Below are positions 35,030-43,734 of a stretch of 64,000 nucleotides of DNA, one piece after another. The translations under genes were made by a program, and so were the position numbers. This DNA is from an uncultured Roseibium sp. GTDB taxonomy: Bacteria > Pseudomonadota > Alphaproteobacteria > Rhizobiales > Stappiaceae. The stretch's first letter is position 1. Each line of letters opens with the position of its first letter. Under the pieces are notes generated by a model, which was not told where the DNA came from, did not search any database, and saw only the letters and a list, made by a program, of their open reading frames with translations. The stretch is taken from the NCBI RefSeq assembly GCF_947494555.1, contig NZ_CANLVF010000003.1, forward strand, positions 310,001 through 374,000, in the 5' to 3' direction.

Positions 35030-36127
35030 ATGTCTGAAAACGAGCGGAAAGAACTGAGACGCGGCTGGACGACGGGCGCCTGTGCGACAGCGGCGGCCAA
35101 GGCGTCCTATGCTGCGCTCTTGTCCGGCGCGTTTCCAGATCCTGTGGAAATTTCCCTGCCCAGGGGCGGAACCACCGATTTTGTTCTGACGAGCCACGGT
35201 GTTTCAAATGGAATGGCCCATGCCACGATCACCAAGGACGCGGGCGATGACCCTGACGTGACCCACGGTGCGCTCATCACGTCGCGCGTTCGTGTTCTGG
35301 CACCAGGTGAAGGCGTCTGTTTCAAAGCAGGCGACGGCGTCGGCACAGTTACTCGCCCAGGATTGCCGATCCCCCCGGGCGAACCGGCCATCAATCCGGT
35401 TCCCAGAGAAATGATGCGAACAGCGATTAAAGAGATCGCCGAACTGCATGGCGGCTCTGGAGACGTGGAAATCGAGGTTTCCATTGACGGTGGGGCGGAG
35501 CTGGCGCTCAAGACTATGAACCCGCGCCTTGGCATTGTCGGTGGCCTGTCCGTTCTGGGAACAACAGGCATTGTCCGTCCGTTTTCCTGTGCGGCCTGGA
35601 TCGCCTCCATTCATCGGGGTGTCGATGTCGCGCGCGCCATCGGCCTAACTCATGTTGTCGGTGCAACCGGGTCCTCGTCTGAAGATGCCGTGCGTGCGCG
35701 CTACGAGCTCGACGAAACCGCTTATCTGGACATGGGCGACTTTGCCGGTGGCCTGCTCAAGTACCTGCGCCACCATCCTGTTGACAGGCTGACGCTTGCG
35801 GGCGGCTTCGCCAAGTTTTCAAAGCTCGCACAGGGCGCGCTCGACCTGCATTCGGCGCGAAGTTCCGTAAATTTCGGCTTCCTGCAGGACCTTCTTGCCG
35901 AGACGGGTGCATCGCCTTCTCTTATCGCGCATGCCGTCGAAGCGAATACCGCCAAGGAAGTGCTCGACCGGTCGCTGGAAGAAAACCTTGATCTGAGCGT
36001 TGTGCTGGCTAAGCGCACAAAGAAGCAGGTGCGGCACATCCTCAAGGATGCGCCGGTTGCGTTGGAGGTGCTGATTACCGACCGTCAGGGAAAGATCCTG
36101 GGAGAGAGCGGATTTGAAGACGAGTGA
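35030..36127 (+). CDS. cbiD: cobalt-precorrin-5B C1-methyltransferase
   Basis: A 365-residue CbiD protein. The diagnostic N-terminal motif RRGWTTGACATAAAKASY is present, followed by GDGVGTVTRPGLPIPPGEPAINP. It methylates C-1 in the anaerobic pathway, replacing CobF. ATG 35030 is preceded by AGAGGG; the upstream open frame from 34910 has no family similarity. It overlaps cobK by 14 bp. Confidence 0.93.
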   Translation: MSENERKELRRGWTTGACATAAAKASYAALLSGAFPDPVEISLPRGGTTDFVLTSHGVSNGMAHATITKDAGDDPDVTHGALITSRVRVLAPGEGVCFKAGDGVGTVTRPGLPIPPGEPAINPVPREMMRTAIKEIAELHGGSGDVEIEVSIDGGAELALKTMNPRLGIVGGLSVLGTTGIVRPFSCAAWIASIHRGVDVARAIGLTHVVGATGSSSEDAVRARYELDETAYLDMGDFAGGLLKYLRHHPVDRLTLAGGFAKFSKLAQGALDLHSARSSVNFGFLQDLLAETGASPSLIAHAVEANTAKEVLDRSLEENLDLSVVLAKRTKKQVRHILKDAPVALEVLITDRQGKILGESGFEDE

Positions 36128-36863
36128 CCATATCCTTCTCCTTGGAGGAACTTACGAAGCGCGCCTGATCGCAGAGAAACTCACCGCCTCCATTCCAGGC
36201 GCCAGGCTGACAGTCTCGTTTGCAGGTGTCGTCAAGGACTTGCCGGACCTCGGCGTCCCCACACGGGTTGGTGGTTTTGGCGGTGCCGACGGTCTCGCCG
36301 ATTTTCTGAAATCCGAACAGGTCACGCATGTCGTTGACGCGACCCATCCGTTCGCTGCGCAGATCAGTGGCCATGCCGCAATGGTTTGCACTGCATTGCA
36401 GGTGCCCCTGATCCGACTGGAGCGACCGGCCTGGGATGCCGTTGCCGGCGACGACTGGGTCCGTGTCGGCTCCATAGAGGCGGCGGAACGCGCATTGCCC
36501 GTCGCTTCCAGGGTCTTTCTCGCCCTTGGCCGCAAAGAGATTTCAAAGTTCTACGGCCGCGAAGACATTTACGGCCTGGCGCGCATGATAGAGCCGCCTG
36601 AGCGGCCACTGCCGGCACACTGGGATCTGGTGCTGTCGCATCCGGCACAGTCAGCGGACGAAGAAATCGCTCTGTTTCGAGCGCACGGAATTTCGCATGT
36701 CGTGTCAAAAAACAGTGGCGGCGAACGAGCTTACGCGAAGATCGAGGCAGCGCGCCGTTTGCACTTGCCCGTTATCATGATCGATCGTCCCGAATTGCCG
36801 AAATCCGAGACTTCGGCAGATGTCACAGAATTGATCGAAAAACTTAAGGCCTATTCAGCGTAA
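36114..36863 (+). CDS. cobK: precorrin-6A reductase
   Basis: A 249-residue CobK/CbiJ protein that reduces precorrin-6A (or its cobalt form) at C18-C19 with NAD(P)H. Typical segments are ILLLGGTYEARLIAEKL, VVDATHPFAAQIS near residue 72, FLALGRKEISKF and VVSKNSGGERAYAKIEAAR. The start codon is TTG 36114, supported by GGGAGAG at 36100-36106. The 14-bp overlap with cbiD implies coupling. Confidence 0.93.
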   Translation: MKTSDHILLLGGTYEARLIAEKLTASIPGARLTVSFAGVVKDLPDLGVPTRVGGFGGADGLADFLKSEQVTHVVDATHPFAAQISGHAAMVCTALQVPLIRLERPAWDAVAGDDWVRVGSIEAAERALPVASRVFLALGRKEISKFYGREDIYGLARMIEPPERPLPAHWDLVLSHPAQSADEEIALFRAHGISHVVSKNSGGERAYAKIEAARRLHLPVIMIDRPELPKSETSADVTELIEKLKAYSA

Positions 36864-36884
36864 CCGCGTTCATGATCTGCCTCT

Positions 36885-37658
36885 TCAGGCGTCTCTCCCG
36901 GCACGCTTAAGTTTCACCAGAGCGGCGAAAAACCGAGGGATTCCGACCACATAGCGATGGAACAGGCGGCGCGGTTCCTGTAACAGGCGGAACAACCACT
37001 CCAGTCCAACGGCCTGAACCGCCTTTGGAGCGCGGATCACCGAGCCGGACATGAAATCAAACAAAGCGCCAACTCCGATTGCCACTGTGGCGTCGAGTTC
37101 CGGCCTGTTTTGAACGATAAAGTCTTCCTGCCGGGGATTGCCCATGCCAACGAGAAGAAGGTCCGGCCGCGTTCTGTTGATTTCATCGCAAATCGCTGCG
37201 CTCTGATCCATGTCGAAGTAGCCGTTTCGGTATCCGACAACCTCATGCAGCGGGTAGGTGGCTTCGATATGTTCACTTGCTAGCTTTACACGATGCTCGG
37301 TCGCGCCCAAGAGAAATATCCGGAGCGGAATTCCGACATTCGCGAGGATATCAGGGATCAGATCAGTCCCGTTCAGATTGTCCGGAAAGTCCTTGCCGTT
37401 CAAAAAACGGCTCGCGAGGTCAATCCCGATACCGTCGTTTAGCAATGTCATCTGCTGCAAGGTCTTGGCAAACGCCGGATCATCAATAGCTGTCAGCGTC
37501 GTATGTGCATTGCAAATGGCAATCTCAAGCGGATAGCGCAACTGAACGGAAGTACGAACAAGCTGCACCGCCTCTTCGCTCTTCATCCGTAAAATCGATA
37601 AGGGTCCGATTACCGTCGTGCCGGCCCTGATCGGAAGATTCAGATCAACCTTATTCAT
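36885..37658 (-). CDS. WecG/TagA/CpsF (GT26) glycosyltransferase, GumM-like
   Basis: A 257-residue membrane-associated glycosyltransferase. Family motifs include NAHTTLTAIDDPAFA (substrate-binding Thr/Asp region), NGTDLIPDIL, FLLGATEHRV and LLVGMGNPRQEDFI. GumM of xanthan synthesis, which adds the second glucose, belongs to this family. Together with GumH- and GumK-like genes in this locus, that role is the best guess. ATG 37658 is chosen; a GTG at 37688 would add ten residues and neither has a good ribosome-binding site. It is convergent with cobK and divergent from the GumC-like gene. Confidence 0.8.
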   Translation of the reverse strand: MNKVDLNLPIRAGTTVIGPLSILRMKSEEAVQLVRTSVQLRYPLEIAICNAHTTLTAIDDPAFAKTLQQMTLLNDGIGIDLASRFLNGKDFPDNLNGTDLIPDILANVGIPLRIFLLGATEHRVKLASEHIEATYPLHEVVGYRNGYFDMDQSAAICDEINRTRPDLLLVGMGNPRQEDFIVQNRPELDATVAIGVGALFDFMSGSVIRAPKAVQAVGLEWLFRLLQEPRRLFHRYVVGIPRFFAALVKLKRAGRDA

Positions 37659-38002
37659 CAAAGGAGCGCCACATTGAACAGATTGCACTTTGTTTGTCTT
37701 GCCTGTGATTAAGCTTGAATTGTTCTATCTCGAATACAATTAAAATAACTTAATTCGATCATCACTGCGGTGTTTATTATTAATACTTGGTTTCTGGAAA
37801 ATCTAAATTTAGAAACAAACCAATACTGCAGCAAAATACGCACCGACCGCATCCCTTGAGACGTCGCGATATTTGCGATGCGTTAATCATGTTTGTTTAC
37901 CAATGAAGCTGATGACCCGTCTCCAGGCCAACAGGTCCTGACGGATTGCGGTCTGGGACAAAGTGTGCAGCAGAGACGGCCAAACTGAAGACCAATGGCT
38001 CA
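37659..38002. promoter_or_regulatory. 344-bp AT-rich divergent control region of the exopolysaccharide locus
   Basis: This gap between the GumM-like (minus) and GumC-like (plus) genes is much richer in A+T than its surroundings and holds no credible gene. A perfect 12-bp palindrome TCTAAATTTAGA lies at 37802-37813, and ACTTAATTCGATCATC and TTATTATTAATACTT stretches lie nearby. It likely carries both promoters and possible nucleoid-protein or regulator sites; no consensus promoter was assigned. Confidence 0.5.
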
Positions 38003-40057
38003 ATGATTGATCTGTCCGAGATACCGGCGATACTTCGACGCCATGTCGTCTGGCTTATCTTGTGCCCGATTATGTTCGCGGCTCTTGCGCTCACCTATGC
38101 CTATCTCAAGACCCCGATCTACCAGACCAGCGCAGAGTTGCTGATCCAGCCGGAAGGCGTCCAGATAATCAGTTCAGAACCCGCCGGCGGGCGCGGCAGT
38201 CAGGCTTTCCAGGGCATGGATCTGGACAGCCAGGCCTTCGTGATACTCTCCGCAGTCGTCCTCAACGAGGTCGCCAACAACCTCAAGCTCGACAGCGATC
38301 CGGACTTCCATCAGCCAGGGCTGAAGAGAAAACTTTTCACGATGCTTTTTGGCGGCATCACGGGTGGTTCGCGCTCCTCTGCCACGGTCCGTAGTTCGAC
38401 ACTAGACGTTTTGAGGGACGTCATTCGCGTTTACCGGCTGGATCAGAGCTTCGTGTTCTCCATCACGGTCAGTCATCCCGATCCGGAGCTTGCGGCTGCG
38501 ATCGCGAACGAGACGGCCGCAGCCTATATCCGCCAGACGCGCAGCAGCCGGACCGAGGCGCTCGCCCGGGCGGGTACGACACTGGGCAATCAGGCGAAAC
38601 AACTTCGCGCCCGCGTCGAACAGGCGGAAGCTGCCGTTGAAACCTACAAGGCCCGGCAGGGGTTGATCAGCACATCCGGCGGTTCCGTCGTTGACCAGCA
38701 GATCGAAGCGCTCAATACGCAAATTACGGATGCGCGCGTCGACCTTGAACGCAGCAAGTCGCTCTACGATCAGATGGCGCCCCTGACGCTTTCCGATGTG
38801 GAAGCCGGAGTCGTGCCGGCAGGAACCGAAAATTCCGTCTTGAATTCGCTGCGCGTGCAATATGCCGGCATTACGCAGCAGGTTGCCGAGGCATCAACAA
38901 CGCTCGGTGCCAACCATCCGACGCTGCTTGAGCTTCGTTCGCAGCTGTCGAACATCAAGCGCGAAATTCAGAGCGAGCTGCAACGCATCAAACGGTCGGT
39001 TCGCAGTCAGTTCGAACAGGCGCAATCGACGGTAAATGCCCTTGAGCTGCAATCAAAAAACCTCCAGTCACAGAACTCGGTTCAAGGCAAGGCGCTGATC
39101 GAACTCAGGCAGCTGCAGAGCGAAGCCGATGCAAGCCGCGCCGTCTATGAAGCCTTCCTGAAGCGGTCCCGAGAGCTTGAGGAACTGCCTGACGTCGACA
39201 CGAACACGACACGGATACTCTCAGAAGCAACCATTCCTACCGACGCGAACGGTCCGCGAAAAATCATCGTCCTTGGCGCCGCCCTGGTATTTGGCTTTGC
39301 CGTCGCAGCATCAGGAGCAATCGGGTTTACCGTCTTGAGGGGACCCATGATCTCCGAACGGCAGCTCGTGTTGCAGACCGGCGCACCGATCCTGGCCAAT
39401 CTGGGCCGTTCGGCAAGGAATGGGAGACTTTTGGCCGGCGTGGCCGGCTCACAGCAGGAAAACATGGCCGACATCGCGCGTGTCAGAGTGGCATATGCCC
39501 TTCGGCACGCCATTGCTCATAACCGTCCTGCAAATGTTCTCGCCGTATCGGTCGGGGGAACCGGAGACACCTCGAACTTTGTCCGGAGCGTTGCGGAGGA
39601 ACTCTACGAAATGGGAGAGGAGATCCTGTTCGCACACACAACCGCCGGACATGCGAGAGGCAGCCTGGTCAACAGACCCCAGCGATCGGACAATCCGCGT
39701 ATCGGAACCATCGGCCAGATCGCGGCAAACCTTTCGGCAGCACGCGGCGTGCGGAACGCGGTACCACAGACATATTCAACGGGGCTTGCCAGCTATCTGA
39801 GTGTTGAACATATCGATCCGCGCAAGAAATACGCCTCCGGCGGCGACCTCGGGTCCTCCGACGAAGACATTCTCCTCGTCGATGCCGGAAACATCGACGA
39901 GAGCCCGATGCTGCCGGTTCTCCTGCGTCATTGCGACGGGATCATCCTGATCACGGCGGTTGGAAAAACCAACTCGGCCGAGTTCGACCACGCCGCTGCC
40001 TTCCTGGAACCCTGGTGCGACCGGATCATCGGAAATGTCGTACTCAACGCTGTCTGA
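38003..40057 (+). CDS. polysaccharide co-polymerase (GumC/Wzc/ExoP-like) with degraded kinase P-loop
   Basis: A 684-residue inner-membrane protein. Transmembrane helices at residues ~14-34 (VVWLILCPIMFAALALTYAYL) and ~420-445 flank a periplasmic Wzz domain with long coiled coils (residues ~60-410). The C-terminal ~190 residues keep the bacterial tyrosine kinase shape (LAVSVGG then later ILLVDAGN). However, the Walker A position reads VGGTGDTSN with no GKT/GKS, and the Tyr-rich tail is missing. It should control chain length and export, probably without autokinase activity. Preferred start ATG 38003; a longer frame from 37946 is less likely. Confidence 0.85.
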   Translation: MIDLSEIPAILRRHVVWLILCPIMFAALALTYAYLKTPIYQTSAELLIQPEGVQIISSEPAGGRGSQAFQGMDLDSQAFVILSAVVLNEVANNLKLDSDPDFHQPGLKRKLFTMLFGGITGGSRSSATVRSSTLDVLRDVIRVYRLDQSFVFSITVSHPDPELAAAIANETAAAYIRQTRSSRTEALARAGTTLGNQAKQLRARVEQAEAAVETYKARQGLISTSGGSVVDQQIEALNTQITDARVDLERSKSLYDQMAPLTLSDVEAGVVPAGTENSVLNSLRVQYAGITQQVAEASTTLGANHPTLLELRSQLSNIKREIQSELQRIKRSVRSQFEQAQSTVNALELQSKNLQSQNSVQGKALIELRQLQSEADASRAVYEAFLKRSRELEELPDVDTNTTRILSEATIPTDANGPRKIIVLGAALVFGFAVAASGAIGFTVLRGPMISERQLVLQTGAPILANLGRSARNGRLLAGVAGSQQENMADIARVRVAYALRHAIAHNRPANVLAVSVGGTGDTSNFVRSVAEELYEMGEEILFAHTTAGHARGSLVNRPQRSDNPRIGTIGQIAANLSAARGVRNAVPQTYSTGLASYLSVEHIDPRKKYASGGDLGSSDEDILLVDAGNIDESPMLPVLLRHCDGIILITAVGKTNSAEFDHAAAFLEPWCDRIIGNVVLNAV

Positions 40058-41315
40058 CCGTCAGGTACCGCTTCGAACCGCTCTGGACCACGATCAGGCC
40101 CAGTACCGGCTCTGGCTCATGTGCGTTTATGCCGTTGTGGTCGGTACGCTCACGTTCAACTTCGCACTTGCATTCGCAAACACCAATGCTTTTCGCATTT
40201 CAGAGAGCTACGTCATTCTATCGGAAATGGGGCTGCTTTCAGCGGCGTTGTTCCTGATTATCCTCAGCCGGAACAGCATGTTGTTCCTGCTTCTGTTTCT
40301 CTATTTCAGCTACGTGGCCCTCGTTCTCGCCCTACGGCCCGAACTCGATCTCAAGGCCATTCGCGATTTTCTGATCCCGATCGTCTTCTACTTCATCGGC
40401 AAGCGGTTCAAACGGATCGAAGATGCGGACAGGCTTGTCTGGATCTCGACAGTGATCGTGCTCTCCGTCGCCTTTTTCGAGTATTTCTTTCTCGATCTCT
40501 ATACGAGGATGGTGAGTATTTTCGACTACTACGTTGCCCGGGGAACGCTGACCGCCGATGCCAATTTTGTCGAGGGGTCGAACCTGTTCGTTTCCAGTAC
40601 GCGTATCGGCGGCCGGAATTTCCTGGCCTTCCTCGGCGACGTGCGCGCGTCCTCGGTCTTTCTCGAGCCCGTAACCATGGGCAACTTCGGTGCGTTCTTG
40701 TGTCTTTGGGCCCTTTTCCGGTCCGGTATGAAGCACCGCGCCCTGATGTTCCTTGCCGCCTTTACCGCTGTGATCCTGCCTGACGCGCGCTTTGGCATGT
40801 TCGTATGCATTGCATTGATCGCGGCAGCTGCCGCCGGACTTTTCCTGCCGAGAATAACCTGGTGGAGCCTGCCGGTGCTTATTCTGTTTGCGCTCGGCAT
40901 CTATGGAGGCTGGAACACAGAACTCAACTGGACGGACGATCTCGGAGGGCGCCTGCTGCACGCAAGCCAGCTGTTGCAGGAGGTTACGCCTGAGATTTTG
41001 TTTGGCGTCGCAGCCAACGTACCATTCCTGGCGGACAACGGTTTTGCCTATTCGCTTGCACAGATCGGCGTTGTCGGTCTGCTGGGCCTTTGGACATGCT
41101 ATGTGTTCGCGCCCTACGAGGACCAGCGCGCAATCCAGTTCAAGGCGCTGGCAGCGACTTACATTGCGCTTTTGATGACGATCTCGAATTCCTTCTACTC
41201 GATCAAACTTGCCGCCCTGTTCTGGATCGCTGCGGGCGCCGCAGACGCGATGAGGTCGCGGCGACCGGCTAGCCGCGGTCTAAACCAGATCTATCGCGGC
41301 AAAAGTCCCGCCTGA
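40035..41315 (+). CDS. O-antigen ligase/Wzy-type polysaccharide polymerase (GumE-like position)
   Basis: A 426-residue polytopic protein with roughly ten to eleven hydrophobic helices and one larger periplasmic loop (around TADANFVEGSNLFVSSTRIGG to LEPVTMGNFGAFL). The Wzy/O-antigen-ligase-like topology suggests it joins repeat units. Start ATG 40035 overlaps the co-polymerase gene by 23 bp, as often seen for gumC-gumE type pairs. Sequence identity in this family is always low, so assignment relies on topology and context. Confidence 0.7.
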   Translation: MSYSTLSDRQVPLRTALDHDQAQYRLWLMCVYAVVVGTLTFNFALAFANTNAFRISESYVILSEMGLLSAALFLIILSRNSMLFLLLFLYFSYVALVLALRPELDLKAIRDFLIPIVFYFIGKRFKRIEDADRLVWISTVIVLSVAFFEYFFLDLYTRMVSIFDYYVARGTLTADANFVEGSNLFVSSTRIGGRNFLAFLGDVRASSVFLEPVTMGNFGAFLCLWALFRSGMKHRALMFLAAFTAVILPDARFGMFVCIALIAAAAAGLFLPRITWWSLPVLILFALGIYGGWNTELNWTDDLGGRLLHASQLLQEVTPEILFGVAANVPFLADNGFAYSLAQIGVVGLLGLWTCYVFAPYEDQRAIQFKALAATYIALLMTISNSFYSIKLAALFWIAAGAADAMRSRRPASRGLNQIYRGKSPA

Positions 41316-41332
41316 AGCGCCGCATCACAAGA

Positions 41333-42505
41333 TCACGATCGGCCCGGAAGAATATCCCGGTAAAAAGTCTCATACTGGCGCGCTTTGGCTGCCCAGCCAT
41401 ATTCCTGCGCTGAATTGATTGCTTCAGCGCGCAATCCGGGGTTCCGTTCCAGGTCTTCAAAACTTGCCTGAACTCTTTCCGCCGCCAAACGACTGTCCGA
41501 AAAATCCACCGTATGAACTAATGGGTGCTTCCACGCTATGGCCCTGAAAGCGTCATTTGCCTCAACGACGGGCACAAGACCAGCACTCATGGCTTCGATC
41601 AGAACCAGCCCGAAACCTTCATATTCCGATGCACTGACAAAGAGGCTGCATTGTCCGATCAGCTTGCGCAACTCGTCATTTGACAAACCAACGTGAACGT
41701 CAATGTGATCGGCAAGACCGCGCGCGGTAGCCTCCCCGATCAGCTGATCGGCCGTCAATTCTGATTCCATGCCCGCAATGTCCAGATGCCACGCGGGATC
41801 CTTTTTTGTGAGCACGCTCATCAGGTCAACAAGGCGATCGATCCGTTTGTTGGAGGAAAACCGGCCAAGTGTTAGAAGCCTTTTGCGAGGCCGGAGCGCG
41901 CTGGCCGCCATGAATTTTTCAACATCGGCTCCGTTTTCTATAAGGACGGTGTTGCGAGACGCAATTTTTTGAAAAAGGTCCAGATCGCTGGTGCTGCAGC
42001 ATACGAGCCCGGCATACCGGCTTGCCGAAAAACGGGTCAGCGTATTGAACCATACGGACTTTAAGCGCGCGAACTTGCGTGTGTGAAAGAACCCGCCATG
42101 CGTGGTGGCCACGAGCTTGCGGCGATGGACGAGCCTGGTAAGTGCGAGAAAATCGAAAAAGAAATCTATCGCATGGACGTGAACCAGATCGGCTTCCGAT
42201 ATCTTCGAGAGGACAGATGGCGCGATCGGGTAGCGCGAACTGCCCGAATAAGGGATGCGCAACACCTCGATCCCGTCGATGGTCTCCCGCTTGGAAAGAG
42301 GCTTGTCCGGATCGGTGAACAGCCGGTCGAGCGTAACAACCTTTACGTCTTCGAACCGATCGCGCTGCTGACTGGCCAGGTTCCGGACAACGTCCTCCAG
42401 TCCTCCGATGCTGGGCGCATACTGACGGACGACGTGAACAATCCGCCTCGTTGCAAAAGGCGAGATGGCTTCTTCCTTACTGCCGGGCTGATTGGTTGCG
42501 TCCAT
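41333..42505 (-). CDS. gumH: GT4 glycosyltransferase, close relative of xanthan GumH (alpha-mannosyltransferase)
   Basis: A 390-residue GT-B enzyme. Segments such as IVHVVRQYAPSIGGLEDVV, TLDRLFTDP, GSSRYPIAPSVL, HAIDFFFDFLALT and THGGFFHT align almost continuously, from memory, with GumH of Xanthomonas, including the E-x7-E region in EYEGFGLVLIEA. GumH transfers mannose from GDP-mannose to the cellobiosyl lipid carrier, and this protein likely does the same. The gene is convergent with the polymerase gene and divergent from the GH5 gene. Confidence 0.88.
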   Translation of the reverse strand: MDATNQPGSKEEAISPFATRRIVHVVRQYAPSIGGLEDVVRNLASQQRDRFEDVKVVTLDRLFTDPDKPLSKRETIDGIEVLRIPYSGSSRYPIAPSVLSKISEADLVHVHAIDFFFDFLALTRLVHRRKLVATTHGGFFHTRKFARLKSVWFNTLTRFSASRYAGLVCCSTSDLDLFQKIASRNTVLIENGADVEKFMAASALRPRKRLLTLGRFSSNKRIDRLVDLMSVLTKKDPAWHLDIAGMESELTADQLIGEATARGLADHIDVHVGLSNDELRKLIGQCSLFVSASEYEGFGLVLIEAMSAGLVPVVEANDAFRAIAWKHPLVHTVDFSDSRLAAERVQASFEDLERNPGLRAEAINSAQEYGWAAKARQYETFYRDILPGRS

Positions 42506-42615
42506 TTAGGATATCCGAGGATACTCGTTGAATGCTGTGCTTCGGGATGAGACTATCACCCGCCCATCAACAAGACCTTTATCTGAAGGCCCATCAGAAC
42601 AGATCCGGCTGATAC

Positions 42616-43710
42616 GTGCACACACACAAGTTTCCCAGGCATTGCCAAACGTTCCAACGCCCGACTTTTCGCGGAAAGCGCCTCGCATCCGCAGTCTTCC
42701 TGATGCTCGCGGTCACGTCTATGACCGTACCGGTTCACGCGACAAGTTGCCTGCGAGGTGTCAACATCGCCGGCGCTGAATTCGGCGGTCCGAATGCGGT
42801 TTACGGTCAGGGCTACACCTATCCCTCAGACGAAACCCTGGATTGGGCGCGCGCACAGAACATGACCGCAATACGGCTCCCGTTCCGCTGGGAACGCCTT
42901 CAGCCGGAGCTTTATGGGGATTTCGATCCGGCCGAACTCGCGCGTCTTCAGGTCACTGTGCAAGCGGCGAACAGCCGCGGCCTGACTGTCATACTGGACC
43001 TTCACAATTATGCGGAATACAGGGGCGACAGGATCGGCGCGGGCAGGGTCACAGCGGATGCACTCGGGGATTTCTGGCGGCGGCTCACGCCCTATTTCCT
43101 CGGGAATGACAAGATTGTGCTTGGCCTGATGAATGAGCCTGCTGACATCACTGCCAAGGTCTGGTTCGATGCCGCGCAAGCCGGACTGAACGCGATCCGC
43201 GAAGCCGGGTCAGATCAGCTTGTTCTTGTGCCCGGGACAATTTGGACAGGTGCCTCTCACTGGTTCGACCCACAGGACGGAGGCTCGAACGCTGACCTCT
43301 TTCAACATATCGAAGATCCTGTCGACAACTTTGCATTCGAGGTACACCAGTATCTCGACGAGGACTATTCAGGGACGCACCGCACATGTCCGCGCGCAGA
43401 CGATGCCGTCGACGCCCTTAAGGCCATGGCGGACTGGCTGAAGACACACGGCTTCACCGGCTTTGTGGGGGAATTTGGCGGAACGGCTTCCGCCGACTGC
43501 CTTGAGGGCCTCGATTACATGACGGGCTATCTCAACGAAAACAGTGACGTCTGGATCGGCTGGACGGCCTGGGCTGCAGGGGACTGGTGGGGGAACTACC
43601 CACTATCGCTGCAACCGGTTGATGGTGAAGACCGCCCGCAGATGAGGGTTCTCGCGCCGTATTTTTCTACGGCCGGCGGTGCCGGGCAATGTGGGCCGGC
43701 ACCTGGCTGA
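42616..43710 (+). CDS. secreted GH5 family glycoside hydrolase (endoglucanase-like)
   Basis: A 364-residue exported enzyme. The start is GTG 42616; an N-terminal basic region and hydrophobic core (LASAVFLMLAVTSMTVPVHA) form a signal peptide. The catalytic domain follows with RLPFRWERLQP, the acid/base in LMNEP (Glu174) and the nucleophile in VGEFGG (Glu286). GH5 endoglucanases in exopolysaccharide loci trim or edit beta-1,4-glucan-type backbones, which suits a GumH/GumK-type polymer. The alternative start at the ATG inside the hydrophobic segment would spoil the signal peptide. Confidence 0.88.
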   Translation: MHTHKFPRHCQTFQRPTFRGKRLASAVFLMLAVTSMTVPVHATSCLRGVNIAGAEFGGPNAVYGQGYTYPSDETLDWARAQNMTAIRLPFRWERLQPELYGDFDPAELARLQVTVQAANSRGLTVILDLHNYAEYRGDRIGAGRVTADALGDFWRRLTPYFLGNDKIVLGLMNEPADITAKVWFDAAQAGLNAIREAGSDQLVLVPGTIWTGASHWFDPQDGGSNADLFQHIEDPVDNFAFEVHQYLDEDYSGTHRTCPRADDAVDALKAMADWLKTHGFTGFVGEFGGTASADCLEGLDYMTGYLNENSDVWIGWTAWAAGDWWGNYPLSLQPVDGEDRPQMRVLAPYFSTAGGAGQCGPAPG

Positions 43711-43734
43711 GGCATCTATCGGGCTGCGCCGCTG

